64,000 nucleotides of DNA from Anaerolineaceae bacterium (GCA_020634115.1 JACKCH010000015.1:124001-188000); one strand, 5' to 3'; shown: positions 17,429 to 26,241, numbered from the stretch's first letter. A program made the numbers and translations. Notes: generated by a model not told the origin, from the letters alone.

Positions 17429-18034
17429 TTATTCCGGGTGTACTTTGTCTTTGCGTTTCCCTGGGAAGAGTATCCGTAACACCAACACACCACCCACCAG
17501 CGCCCACACCCACGACAGGTCGCCCGGCCCGCCGGGGCCGGTCACGTCAGCAACCCGTCGGATACGAATTAACCGGTAGTCCGCTGCCAGTGTATCCAGT
17601 TCGGCGTCAGTCATCGTGCTGGGATGAATTCCAGCAAATGCTGGCGCGGCGAATCCACTGGCGATCAGCACCGCCCGCAGTAGTTCCAGCCGCCGGGGAT
17701 CGTCCGAAACATCCGCCGCCGTTCCCAGCCAGCGGGCATCCGGCAACCAGACTTCGACAGAAGGATTCGCCATGATATTTTTGTACCAGTGCGCCCCCTT
17801 GCCAAACGCTGCCGTGCAGTACACAACACCATCCACAACGGCATAATTCACCGGGGTACGGCGGCGTAGTCCACTCTTACGCCCGGTGTGAGTGATGACC
17901 ATGATCTGCCCGGTCTTATCCGGCCAGGCATTCATCATACGCCCTAAACCAAGCCGCCACATGAGCAGCATGAAACGATTCCCATACTTGAAAGCCTGCC
18001 GCATCAGTTCATCCTGATCGCTCAACTCGGCCAT
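17429..18034 (-). CDS. Deazaflavin (F420)-dependent nitroreductase-family protein with C-terminal membrane helix
   Basis: A 201-residue protein from ATG 18034, with GGGGAG about 7 bases upstream. The body matches the DDN/F420-dependent reductase family: IMVITHTGRKSGLRRRTPVN, VYCTAAFGKGAHWYKNIMAN and VEVWLPDARWLG. A C-terminal hydrophobic helix (WVWALVGGVLVLRILF) suggests membrane attachment. The family binds F420 or a flavin in a split beta-barrel and reduces varied substrates. An F420-type LLM enzyme elsewhere in the window (29773-30777) supports F420 use by this organism. Confidence 0.85.
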   Translation of the reverse strand: MAELSDQDELMRQAFKYGNRFMLLMWRLGLGRMMNAWPDKTGQIMVITHTGRKSGLRRRTPVNYAVVDGVVYCTAAFGKGAHWYKNIMANPSVEVWLPDARWLGTAADVSDDPRRLELLRAVLIASGFAAPAFAGIHPSTMTDAELDTLAADYRLIRIRRVADVTGPGGPGDLSWVWALVGGVLVLRILFPGKRKDKVHPE

Positions 18035-18115
18035 GCACAACTCCCCTTTTGATTCAACTCTGATTCACCCTTCATGCTACGCCGCCCACCACGCACGACG
18101 GTAGTGATGGATAGC

Positions 18116-18165
18116 GAATTCGCGGCATTAGCTTTGTTACTATTGGGGTAGCTATTTCGGTTGTG
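18116..18165. repeat. Copy 1 of a ~50-bp upstream repeat (before Nudix gene)
   Basis: The block GAATTC-CGGCATTA-TTTGTTACTATTGGGG-CGGTTGT is shared, with few differences, with 18962-19011. Both copies lie 50-70 bases upstream of a plus-strand ATG, so it may carry a common promoter or operator. Confidence 0.6.
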
Positions 18166-18216
18166 ATTCGCATCGTTTAGCGGTACAAATAGCGACGAGA
18201 TTCAGGTGGAGGCGCG

Positions 18217-18891
18217 ATGAGCTTACGGCAGGAACTGTTCCAGATCGCTGATGAGATACGCGGTGTGGCTTCGTATCTGAACTATTTTGCCAAAAACATC
18301 CACAGCCGTGAACACGCGCACCATCTGATGGAACTGGCGGGGCGACTGGCAGGCCTGGCTTCCGATAAACCACTGGAAGCGGTCCGTGAGGGGTTTGTGG
18401 ATGGCTCGTGGCAGCACTTTTCGCCGGTGATCGCCGTTGAAGCGGTGGTACTCAACCCCCAGGGCGAGATGCTCCTGATTCAACGCAGCGACAGTCAACG
18501 CTGGGCCTTGCCGGGTGGCGTGGCTGAAATCGGGCCGACTTTCTCCGAGGCAGTACTGCGGGAATTATGGGAAGAAGCGGGGCTGCGCGGGCAGATCAAG
18601 CGGCTGCTGGGCGTGTTTGATGGCCGCCTGTGGCAAACGGACTCCGCCTGGCAGTTGGTCTACCTGATCTACCAGATCGAATGCCGCGAATTCCGGGCAA
18701 CCCCCGGAGTTGAGACGATTGGCGCGGGGTTCTTCGGGCGTGACACCCTGCCCACCCAGCTACACCCCGGCCATGAGGTGCGAATCACCAAATGTTTTGA
18801 ACTACTGAATGATGAGACGTATTTCGACCCGGCTGACTCGTTCCAATCCGATTTACCGATGCTTCAGAGGCCAACCCAGGATTCCAAATGA
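18217..18891 (+). CDS. Nudix hydrolase with N-terminal NUDIX_N-type helical domain
   Basis: A 224-residue protein. Residues 1-60 are a helical domain like that of ADP-ribose pyrophosphatase-like Nudix proteins (LFQIADEIRGVA...). The Nudix fold follows, with WALPGGVAEIGPTFSEA and LRELWEEAGL. The box is nearly canonical: the REUxEExGU part is intact, but the first Glu after G-x5 is Pro. Nudix enzymes hydrolyse nucleoside diphosphates linked to other groups. The upstream repeat is shared with the TIR-FtsK-gamma-FGE gene 190 bases downstream, so the two may be co-regulated. A Nudix enzyme next to a TIR gene could relate to NAD or ADP-ribose metabolism; this is inference. Confidence 0.88.
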   Translation: MSLRQELFQIADEIRGVASYLNYFAKNIHSREHAHHLMELAGRLAGLASDKPLEAVREGFVDGSWQHFSPVIAVEAVVLNPQGEMLLIQRSDSQRWALPGGVAEIGPTFSEAVLRELWEEAGLRGQIKRLLGVFDGRLWQTDSAWQLVYLIYQIECREFRATPGVETIGAGFFGRDTLPTQLHPGHEVRITKCFELLNDETYFDPADSFQSDLPMLQRPTQDSK

Positions 18892-18961
18892 ATCATTTAC
18901 CGCTGCAGTTCATCCTAATTACTACCCTCACTTTGATTCACTATGCATAAGGTCAGATGGT

Positions 18962-19011
18962 GAATTCCGGGCATTATTTTTGTTACTATTGGGACAACGG
19001 TTCGGGTTGTA
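18962..19011. repeat. Copy 2 of a ~50-bp upstream repeat (before TIR-FtsK-gamma-FGE gene)
   Basis: Same element as 18116-18165, again with TTTGTTACTATTGGG at its core and followed by a GGTTGT stretch. It ends about 70 bases before the ATG at 19083. Confidence 0.6.
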
Positions 19012-19082
19012 TAAGTTGGCAGCAAACATCGCTTGTGCCATAATTCATATGTGTTTGCACACCATCTGGAAGAATATGGATT

Positions 19083-20927
19083 ATGCATTTCTTCGTCAGT
19101 TATTCTCGCAGTGTCAAAAACGATGTAGAACAGGTGGTGAAACTGCTCAGAGCCGCCGGTCATGAGGTTTGGTGGGATAGTGATATTCCGGTGATTGATG
19201 ACTGGTGGGCAACCATTCTCACCCATATCGAATGGTGTGAAGTTTATATTTACATGATTTCCGAAAAATCAGCAGCATCGCCCTACTGCATCGCTGAACT
19301 ACGCTACGCTATCGCCCGCAACCGTCCGGTGTTGCCTTTTATTATGGACGACCACACCCACTATACCTTGCCTCCCGAGCTTGGGCGTCGCCAGTGGTTC
19401 ATCCATGATGGTGATCCAGTGCGAATGTTAGCACAGATTAACCATGACTGTGCCCGGCTTGATATGAGTCAGTATGAGGATATTGAAGCACCACGCTTGC
19501 CTGAACCGAATACCGGTGAGGAAACGCTGGTAAAGCAGTTCCAGCAGGCGGCGACTTTAGCGGAAAATGGGCATTTTGAGGAAGCCCTTAAACGGTTTCG
19601 GAATGTCGCCAGCCTGGATGCAAGGACATGGAAAAAAGAGTGCACGGAATGGATTGCACTTATTCGGGCTTATGATGTTATTGCTGAGCTAGCTGACCAC
19701 AAATCTACTCTCCATATGGCACACGCGAGATGGTCAGCTCACTTGAAAAAATATGATTCTGCATTTGATCCATTGAATGTTGCCGCTAAACTGTCTTCTT
19801 CAAAGCCCCCGCGTCCTACGGAAACCAAGGTGAAGCATGAAGATGCACCTTCTACTGGATTGGCATCTGCCAATATGGATATACCAGCAACCCCGAAGAC
19901 TTCTCTGCTAGCACTAGAGGATGACGATGAACTATACGCAGAAGCTGTACAACTGGTGCGAAGGCTCAACAAAGCCTCAGCGGCATTGCTTCAACGACGG
20001 CTAAGAATTGGTTATACTCGCGCATCACTTTTGATAAGCAAGATGGAAAAAGAAGGGATTCTTGATTCGGTGGATAGTGTCGAGGATCCCCATGATGGTC
20101 TGCCTCTGCCCCGCCAGATTCCGGTTACGGATCTGGATCGAACTCTGATCCGTCAGGTTAACCCGGTCATTCAGGCCACTGCTGTCCGCACTATCATTGG
20201 CGAGCCATTTGAATGGTGTGAAGTCCCAGATGGTGTATTTTTATACGGTAATGATAAGCAAAAAGTGATTATACCTGCCTTTACCATTGCCAAATATCCG
20301 ATTACCTACAGCCAATTTCAAACCTTCGTTGACGCAAAAGATGGCTTTTATGACCTACGTTGGTGGCAAGGACTAGCTCGTTACGAAGATCAGCCAGGCA
20401 ACCAGCAGTGGCAAATCGCCGATCATCCACGCGAAAATGTGAATTGGTATGATGCTATAGCCTTCTGCCGTTGGCTGTCTTTTCGCCTGGGGCGTAGCTA
20501 TGACCTTGCTAATGTCACTGCCTGGGGAGTGCGTTTACCTACTGAGTTTGAATGGGAAAAAGCAGCACGAGGCACGGATGGCCGTGAGTATCCCTGGGGG
20601 AACATATATGACAAGGCAAAAACCAACACCGATGAATCCAATCTTAAACAAACCACACCCGTTACAGCTTATCCCCAGGGTGCATCACCCTATGGCGTGC
20701 TGGATATGACTGGGAATGTGTACGAATGGTGTTTGACGAACATCAACGATCCCGTGTCGGGCACTACGGGTGAGAATTTACGCTCTAATTCAGCGCGTGT
20801 GATACGTGGGGGAGGATGGAGTGACCGTTTTGAGAACGCTAGGGCAGTATTCCGCACGGGCGAACCTTCGGAATCAAGGCTGTTTGCTCATGGGTTCCGC
20901 ATCATGACAACTTTCTCGATGAAATAG
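19083..20927 (+). CDS. TIR domain-FtsK-gamma winged helix-FGE-fold protein
   Basis: A 614-residue protein. Residues 1-130 are a TIR domain (HFFVSYSRSVKNDV, Glu72 in YCIAELRYAIA at the catalytic position). Residues 145-240 are helical and TPR-like. Residues 281-326 match the FtsK gamma winged helix closely (DELYAEAVQLVRRLNKASAA, then LLQRRLRIGYTRA), the domain that reads KOPS sites in DNA. Residues 374-612 are an FGE-sulfatase domain (FTIAKYPITYSQF, RLPTEFEWEKAARG, GNVYEWC, IRGGGW) without the catalytic cysteine pair. No transmembrane segment is seen, so all domains are probably cytoplasmic. The FtsK-gamma module suggests DNA recognition coupled to a TIR effector. It converges with the GH13 gene. 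Confidence 0.9.
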   Translation: MHFFVSYSRSVKNDVEQVVKLLRAAGHEVWWDSDIPVIDDWWATILTHIEWCEVYIYMISEKSAASPYCIAELRYAIARNRPVLPFIMDDHTHYTLPPELGRRQWFIHDGDPVRMLAQINHDCARLDMSQYEDIEAPRLPEPNTGEETLVKQFQQAATLAENGHFEEALKRFRNVASLDARTWKKECTEWIALIRAYDVIAELADHKSTLHMAHARWSAHLKKYDSAFDPLNVAAKLSSSKPPRPTETKVKHEDAPSTGLASANMDIPATPKTSLLALEDDDELYAEAVQLVRRLNKASAALLQRRLRIGYTRASLLISKMEKEGILDSVDSVEDPHDGLPLPRQIPVTDLDRTLIRQVNPVIQATAVRTIIGEPFEWCEVPDGVFLYGNDKQKVIIPAFTIAKYPITYSQFQTFVDAKDGFYDLRWWQGLARYEDQPGNQQWQIADHPRENVNWYDAIAFCRWLSFRLGRSYDLANVTAWGVRLPTEFEWEKAARGTDGREYPWGNIYDKAKTNTDESNLKQTTPVTAYPQGASPYGVLDMTGNVYEWCLTNINDPVSGTTGENLRSNSARVIRGGGWSDRFENARAVFRTGEPSESRLFAHGFRIMTTFSMK

Positions 20928-20941
20928 CGGTCTTTTCCCCC

Positions 20942-22642
20942 TCACACCGCCTTCACCCACGCCACCCGATAGGGGCGCAGGGTGATTTCCGGCGCATCCG
21001 TGACCGTATCCGTCACCAGGTCGTGCCAGCGTTGGCCGCCGGGGGGCGTCACCGTCACGCTCTTTCCACTCACATTATGCAGCGCGACCACCCGTGAACC
21101 ACCGTCCGGGGCGACCCGTTCCACCGCGAATACCGCCGGGTGCAGGTCGAGTACCGTCTGGCCGCCCAGGGGATGAAAGGCTGGTTCCGCCGTGCGAATC
21201 CGCAGCAGGTGCATGTAGCGCGTGTAAACCTGATGGCGAATCGAATCCGCCGCGTCCAATTCGGCGTTGAGGGCGTCATAGTGGAGTTTCTGGCGGTTGA
21301 TGCTGCGCTCACGCTTGGTGGCGGCCATGCCCGCCAGATCGTTGCGCGACCCGAACAGGCTGTGGAAGTAGATGCCCGGCACACCGGCCAGCGCCAGCGG
21401 GATCGCCTGCGACACCAGGAACCGGCTCGCCGCCGTGACCGGCTGCTGCACCGTGATGCCCGGATGCGTGATGGCGTCGAAATACGAAATGTTCAGTTCA
21501 TAGGCGCTCTTACTGCCATCCGGCAGTGACCGGTAGGACACCCGCCCGCCGTGATCCTGCGTCAGTTGAATCAGGGCGTCCACGTCCTCCGGCGCGAGCA
21601 GCCCCGTTACCGGACGCAGCCCGATGCCATCATGCGAGGCGGTGAAGTTGAAAAAGGTCGTCTGATCGCCGACTGGCTTCAGGTTGGCCGCCCAGCGCGT
21701 CAGGGCGCGAGCATCTCCGGTGCGGAGGGTATGCAGCGTCAGCGGCGGCAGCGGGAACTGGTAGACCATCTGCGCCTCGTCCCGGCCATTCCCGAAGTAC
21801 GAAATGTTCTCCTCGTGCGGCACGTTCGTCTCGGTGATGAGGACGGTAGACGGCGCGGCCAGATTCAACACGTCGCGCATCAGTTGGATAATCGCGTGCG
21901 TTTGCGGCAGGTGGATACAGCTTGTGCCGATCTCCTTCCACATAAAGGCGATGGCGTCCAACCGGATAAAGTCCGCTCCCTGATGCACGTAAAACAGCAG
22001 TGTCCGCAGCACATCCAGCAGCACATCGGGGTTGGCGTAATTCAGGTCAATCTGGTCGTCGCTAAAGGTCGTCCAGACATGCTTTTCGCCGGAAGGCGTC
22101 ATCACGGGTGTCAGCAGGGGCAGCGTGCGCGGGCGCACCACCTGGGAAAGGTCTGCCGCCGGGTCTACCGTGATGAAATAATCGGCGTAGGGTGCTTCGT
22201 CCCGCAAAAATGCCTGAAACCAGGCGCTCTGGCTGGAAATATGGTTAATCACCGCGTCGAACATCAGCCGGAAGTCAGCATTCAAGCGGCTCACATCATC
22301 CCAATCCCCGAACGCCGGGTTGACCGCCCGGTAGTCAATCACCGAAAAGCCATCATCCGATGTATACGGGTAAAACGGCAGGATGTGGACGGCGTTGATC
22401 GCCCCGGCCAGCCGCACTTTGAGGAAGGCGTGCAGCGTCGCCAGCGGCGCTTCGTCCTCGCGATGAACCTGATCGCCATAGGTAATCAGAATCACGTCGC
22501 GCTCCGAAATCGCCAGCGTATCCGGCATGGGGGCGGGTTCAGCCACCAACGCCAGCACGCGCTTGAGCAGTTCCGGCGCAGCATCCGCGCCATAGAGCAG
22601 GGTCAGTTTGGTGAGTATGGACTCGTGTAAAGTGGGCGTCAT
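20942..22642 (-). CDS. GH13_18 sucrose/glucosylglycerate phosphorylase-like enzyme
   Basis: A 566-residue GH13 protein with the sucrose-phosphorylase subfamily look: ITYGDQVHREDEAPL, AVHILPFYPYTSDDGFSVID, the nucleophile Asp229 in FIRLDAIAFMWK, the acid/base Glu271 in VLITETNVPHEEN, and the stabiliser Asp338 in TASHDGIGLRP. It would cleave an alpha-glucoside with phosphate to give glucose 1-phosphate. Sucrose and glucosylglycerate are both possible; the family cannot be split by eye. It lies downstream of two sugar ABC permeases and a binding protein on the same strand, 315 bases away, and presumably acts on the imported sugar in the cytoplasm. Confidence 0.88.
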   Translation of the reverse strand: MTPTLHESILTKLTLLYGADAAPELLKRVLALVAEPAPMPDTLAISERDVILITYGDQVHREDEAPLATLHAFLKVRLAGAINAVHILPFYPYTSDDGFSVIDYRAVNPAFGDWDDVSRLNADFRLMFDAVINHISSQSAWFQAFLRDEAPYADYFITVDPAADLSQVVRPRTLPLLTPVMTPSGEKHVWTTFSDDQIDLNYANPDVLLDVLRTLLFYVHQGADFIRLDAIAFMWKEIGTSCIHLPQTHAIIQLMRDVLNLAAPSTVLITETNVPHEENISYFGNGRDEAQMVYQFPLPPLTLHTLRTGDARALTRWAANLKPVGDQTTFFNFTASHDGIGLRPVTGLLAPEDVDALIQLTQDHGGRVSYRSLPDGSKSAYELNISYFDAITHPGITVQQPVTAASRFLVSQAIPLALAGVPGIYFHSLFGSRNDLAGMAATKRERSINRQKLHYDALNAELDAADSIRHQVYTRYMHLLRIRTAEPAFHPLGGQTVLDLHPAVFAVERVAPDGGSRVVALHNVSGKSVTVTPPGGQRWHDLVTDTVTDAPEITLRPYRVAWVKAV

Positions 22643-22828
22643 TCGACTTCCTCACTGGCAAATCAGAATCAGGCGCGTGGGCGGTATATATTACCCCTGG
22701 TAGGTATGAATGTAATCTAAGAAATTGACCAGGAAACCGTTGGGTTCTGCCAACGGACACCCGGAATGGCATCCGACGTAGGGTTAGACTGGGTATAATC
22801 AAAACTCAATAGGCGTTCCAGGCCTTCT

Positions 22829-22949
22829 GCCGGGCATTAAAATACCCGGCAAAGTGTTCCAAACCCGCTGAAGGGGTTCAGAATGCAGAGCCAAGATAGC
22901 CCCTTCAGTGGGCTTGGCTTTGCCTAGCCGGGGGATTCATCCCTCGGCA
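22829..22949. repeat. Intergenic hairpin repeat after ABC permease genes
   Basis: The 315-base spacer 22643-22957 holds no gene. Its core (22829-22915) is a compound repeat (GCCGGGCATT ... AATACCCGGC, then AACCCGCTGAAGGGGTT, then AGCCCCTTCAG) that recurs in the opposite orientation at about 46928-47012. At 22927-22948, GCCGGGGGAT and ATCCCTCGGC form another hairpin, which recurs at about 48890-48914. On the minus strand it follows the permease stop and could terminate or stabilise that transcript. Confidence 0.65.
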
Positions 22950-22957
22950 CTCCTATG

Positions 22958-23881
22958 TTACCCCTTCACGCTTCCGGCAGTCAGACCCGCTTCCAGGAAG
23001 CGCTCGAACGCCACAAAGAGAATAATCACCGGCAGCGTCATAATCGTGGACGCCGCCATGACCACATTCAGGCGGTTACTGGGGTCATTGAAAATCGTGT
23101 TGATTTTAATTGGCATTGTAAACAGTTCACGGCTGTTCAGGAAGATCAGCGCATACAGGAATTCATTCCAGGCGATCATGAATGTATATAATCCTACCGT
23201 CACCAGCGCCGGAATCGACAGCGGCAGCGTCACCCGCCAGATCACCTCAAAACGGGTGCAACCGTCAATTTGTGCCGCCTGTTCGATTTCCATCGGAATC
23301 GTGCGGAAATAACTGGTCAACATGTAGATACCCACCGGAAGCGTCTGCGCCAGATACGTCACCACCAGCACCGCCAGGTTATCCTGCACCTGGAAACCCA
23401 GTTTTTCACTCACGCTCGAGAGCATCGTGAACAGCGGGATAATCAACAGCACCGCCGGGAACAGATAGACGATCAGCACACTGTTAATCATTACTTCCTT
23501 GCCAGGGAAACGCAGCCGTGCCACCGCATACGCCCCCAGCACCGATAGGATGACCGTCAGAATGGATGTGGGGAGCGCCACCGCCACACTATTGACGATA
23601 TTGACCTGGAAATTCTGGAAATAGTCGGCTTCCGGGTTAAATAAACTGTCATAAGCGGTCAGACGCAGCGCACTCGGTATGTAGGTAGCATGACGCCCGC
23701 CGATTTCCGCTCCGGTTTTGAAGGACGAACTCACCATCCAGTAAAAGGGAAACAGGATCGCGGCCAGAAACATAAACAGCGTGATGGCGAATAGAAAACG
23801 CTTCCAGTCCAGATGGTCGGCCAGATGGTCTATAAAGCTCTTTTTCGGTAAAGATCGGGATGCTGTGGTCATCGTCATCAC
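22958..23881 (-). CDS. Carbohydrate ABC transporter permease (MalG-type, CUT1)
   Basis: A 307-residue membrane protein with six helices and the binding-protein-dependent transport motif EQAAQIDGCTRFEVIWRVTLP (EAA loop, about residues 196-216), which couples to the ATPase. The N-terminus (LDWKRFLFAITLFMFLAAI) and the final FVAFERFLEAGLTAGSVKG are typical of MalG-like permeases. It overlaps the upstream MalF-type permease gene by 4 bases. No ATPase gene is in the operon, so a shared MsmK/UgpC-like ATPase encoded elsewhere is likely. Confidence 0.93.
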   Translation of the reverse strand: MMTMTTASRSLPKKSFIDHLADHLDWKRFLFAITLFMFLAAILFPFYWMVSSSFKTGAEIGGRHATYIPSALRLTAYDSLFNPEADYFQNFQVNIVNSVAVALPTSILTVILSVLGAYAVARLRFPGKEVMINSVLIVYLFPAVLLIIPLFTMLSSVSEKLGFQVQDNLAVLVVTYLAQTLPVGIYMLTSYFRTIPMEIEQAAQIDGCTRFEVIWRVTLPLSIPALVTVGLYTFMIAWNEFLYALIFLNSRELFTMPIKINTIFNDPSNRLNVVMAASTIMTLPVIILFVAFERFLEAGLTAGSVKG

Positions 23882-24822
23882 TCCTCTTCAACATTCCGCA
23901 TCACGGTCAGGGCATAGATCACAATGAAGATCACCAGCATCACCAGCAAAACCATCGCGTTCGCCGCGCCTTTGCCGAAATCGAAGCTCTTAAAGCTGTA
24001 TTGATAGGTCAGCACCGGCAGCACATTCGTGCCGTAACCGCCACCGGTCAGCAGCCAGATGTCATCGAACTTGTTGAATGTCCACAGCAGCCGCAGCAGG
24101 AAAATCGCCCCCAGCACATAGCGCAGGCCGGGCAGCGTCACATAACGGAATTTATCCCAGGCATTCCCGCCGTCCACATCAACGGCTTCGTACAACGTGG
24201 AGTCAATCGCCTGTAATCGCGCCAAAATCATCAGCATAGCGAAGGGGAAATAGCGCCACCCCTGGAACAGGATCACCAGCCACAACGCCAGACCCCGCTG
24301 GGCCAGATAGGCCTGGGGCAGGTTAATCAACCCCAGATTCATGAGAACATCGTTCAACACGCCGGATGGCCCTGGGTCGAGAATCCAGCGCCAGACAAAA
24401 GCCACGCTCACCACTGGCGCAACATAGGGGAACAGGAAGATGCCACGTGCCAGCCCGCGCCCGCGAAAAGGCCGGTTCAGAATAAGCGCCGCCGCCAGCC
24501 CTAACCCAAGTGTCAGGAAAGTGGAAAGGAACGAGTAGACAATCGTCGTGACGAATGCACCCCACTGATTCCAGCCCTGCCACTTGAACGCAAAATCGTT
24601 AAAGACCTGGGTATAGTTATCCCAGCCGACATAGGGGGCGTTAAAAACATCATTCAGGTTATTCAGCCCCACTTCACGAAAACTGATCCAGATACTAAAA
24701 AAAGCGGGGAATAAAACCAGGCCAAAAACGATAATCACGGTTGGCGAAACCAGCAGCCATGCCAGCCGAATCTCTCTGGCGTCGAGGGAATCCCCGAAAA
24801 AACTGAAGCGTTTTTTTAACAT
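23878..24822 (-). CDS. Carbohydrate ABC transporter permease (MalF-type, CUT1)
   Basis: A 314-residue protein with about six helices: WLLVSPTVIIVFGLVLFPAF at the start, the EAA loop YEAVDVDGGNAWDKFRYVTL near 215-235, and the downstream region LLTGGGYGTNVLPVLTYQYS typical of MalF/LacF-like subunits. It forms the membrane channel with the MalG-type partner, whose start overlaps its stop. It lies 72 bases after the binding-protein gene, with a hairpin in between that likely lowers its expression relative to the binding protein. Confidence 0.93.
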   Translation of the reverse strand: MLKKRFSFFGDSLDAREIRLAWLLVSPTVIIVFGLVLFPAFFSIWISFREVGLNNLNDVFNAPYVGWDNYTQVFNDFAFKWQGWNQWGAFVTTIVYSFLSTFLTLGLGLAAALILNRPFRGRGLARGIFLFPYVAPVVSVAFVWRWILDPGPSGVLNDVLMNLGLINLPQAYLAQRGLALWLVILFQGWRYFPFAMLMILARLQAIDSTLYEAVDVDGGNAWDKFRYVTLPGLRYVLGAIFLLRLLWTFNKFDDIWLLTGGGYGTNVLPVLTYQYSFKSFDFGKGAANAMVLLVMLVIFIVIYALTVMRNVEEE

Positions 24823-24834
24823 TAAGGGGTCTCC

Positions 24835-24863
24835 TAAAAAACGGGGAGGGAAACTCCCTCCCC
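24835..24863 (-). terminator. Intra-operon terminator/attenuator between binding-protein and permease genes
   Basis: On the minus strand GGGGAGGG-AGTTT-CCCTCCCC is followed by G and six T residues. It directly follows the binding-protein gene and precedes the permease genes, a common way to make more binding protein than channel. Confidence 0.75.
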
Positions 24864-24894
24864 TGTATTGATCTATTTTGAGCCGGTAGCTGGA

Positions 24895-26241
24895 CTAGCC
24901 AGACCGTTCCGCGAGCAGTTGCTCAACCTGTTCCTGGAGGAACTGTGCGCCCGTTTCGGGGGTCATCGTTCCTTCAATCGCAATATTGCTGATAACGGTT
25001 GGGATCAGCAGACGGCCTTCAATGTCACCGATCACGGCCCGTTGCGTCGCGTTGTAATCCGGGCGGAACAGCCAGCGGCTCATCACGTCATAGCCATTGG
25101 CGATCTGGGCCAGGGTTTCTGCCGAATAGTTGGCGAAGTAGTCGCTGCTGGTTGACCATTCTTCCACCGCGCTCTTGAGAACCGGCACTTTGCCGAACGG
25201 CGCCAGTCCCAGCACATCCTGGTAGCCTTCCTGGAGGAAGTATTCGACCACAGCCTGGGCTTCGGGGTCGGCGTCACGGGTGAGGCCAAGCGTTACCAAC
25301 TGCCCATAGGTCGCCGCGCCATTGGAACCTTCCATGCTGGAGGCGAAACCGGTGTTGGCGGCCAGGTCGCTTATGACCAGTTCCACATTCCCGCCACCTT
25401 CCAGGCCAGACCCATCAACCAGGTCGTCCATAATATAGGTCGAGTAGAACAACATGCCCGCCGTGCCATACTCATAGGCTTCACGCGCACCGCGCCAGTA
25501 CTGCGGGCCGGGCTGCGCACAGCTTTGCAGGCCAGTGTAGAACGCCAGCGCCGCGACCATTTCCGGTGTGTTGAAGGTCACATTGCCGTCGGCGTCGAAC
25601 GGCCAGGCATTGTTGGAGATAGCGACCTGTTCAAAAATCTGGTGGCCGTAATTCTGGCCGGGATCGGTACCCAGGGTGATGCCGTAGAGCAGGTCGTTGT
25701 TGCCGGGCAGCGCCGCGCAAGCAGCCTGAATGGTGTCCCAGCTTTCCGGGGCAGCCAGGCCAAGTTCACTGAAAATGTCTGAACGGTACCAGATGGCCTG
25801 GAGCCAGCCATCATAGGGGACAGCGGCGTACATGCCGGTTGACGGGTCAGTGACCATCGTCAGCGGGCCGGCGCGGAAGTCATCTTCACCAATACTCTGG
25901 ATGACGGCTGTCGCGGCGGCTTCATCCAGCAGGCCGTCAGCGGCGAAAGTCGCTACGCGCTCCACGCCCATACGGATGATATCGGGCAGCCGGTTCGCGC
26001 CAACGGCAGTCGCTACACGCTGGGAGATCGTCGCTTCGTCAATGGGGACGATACGCACATCTATATTGGGGTTAGCTTCCATAAAGCTGGCGGCGACGGC
26101 CTCATAAACGTTGACACGCGCTTCTTCATTGTCCGTTGTCCAGAATTCGACCACCACTTTATCCTGGGCAAAAGCCGGTACAACGGCAGTCACGCTCACC
26201 AGAACGATTAACATCACCATCAAAATCAGTTTCTTAGACAC
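24895..26241 (-). CDS. Sugar ABC transporter extracellular solute-binding protein
   Basis: A 448-residue protein with a Sec signal peptide (KKLILMVMLIVLVSVTAVV, cleaved near AFAQ) and no lipobox. The mature part is a type 1 solute-binding protein of the MalE/UgpB cluster: VVVEFWTTDNEEARVNVYEA, PDIIRMGVERVATFAADG, YAAVPYDGWLQAIWYRSDIF. It captures a carbohydrate outside the membrane and hands it to the permeases encoded next on the strand. The likely promoter, with a LacI-type operator, lies about 425 bases upstream, leaving a long leader. Confidence 0.92.
   Translation of the reverse strand: MSKKLILMVMLIVLVSVTAVVPAFAQDKVVVEFWTTDNEEARVNVYEAVAASFMEANPNIDVRIVPIDEATISQRVATAVGANRLPDIIRMGVERVATFAADGLLDEAAATAVIQSIGEDDFRAGPLTMVTDPSTGMYAAVPYDGWLQAIWYRSDIFSELGLAAPESWDTIQAACAALPGNNDLLYGITLGTDPGQNYGHQIFEQVAISNNAWPFDADGNVTFNTPEMVAALAFYTGLQSCAQPGPQYWRGAREAYEYGTAGMLFYSTYIMDDLVDGSGLEGGGNVELVISDLAANTGFASSMEGSNGAATYGQLVTLGLTRDADPEAQAVVEYFLQEGYQDVLGLAPFGKVPVLKSAVEEWSTSSDYFANYSAETLAQIANGYDVMSRWLFRPDYNATQRAVIGDIEGRLLIPTVISNIAIEGTMTPETGAQFLQEQVEQLLAERSG

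Noticed and set aside
11941..20927. FGE-fold C-termini as targets of a diversity-generating retroelement
   Set aside because: No reverse transcriptase gene or template repeat is seen in the window, and the two C-termini do not share a near-identical variable repeat.
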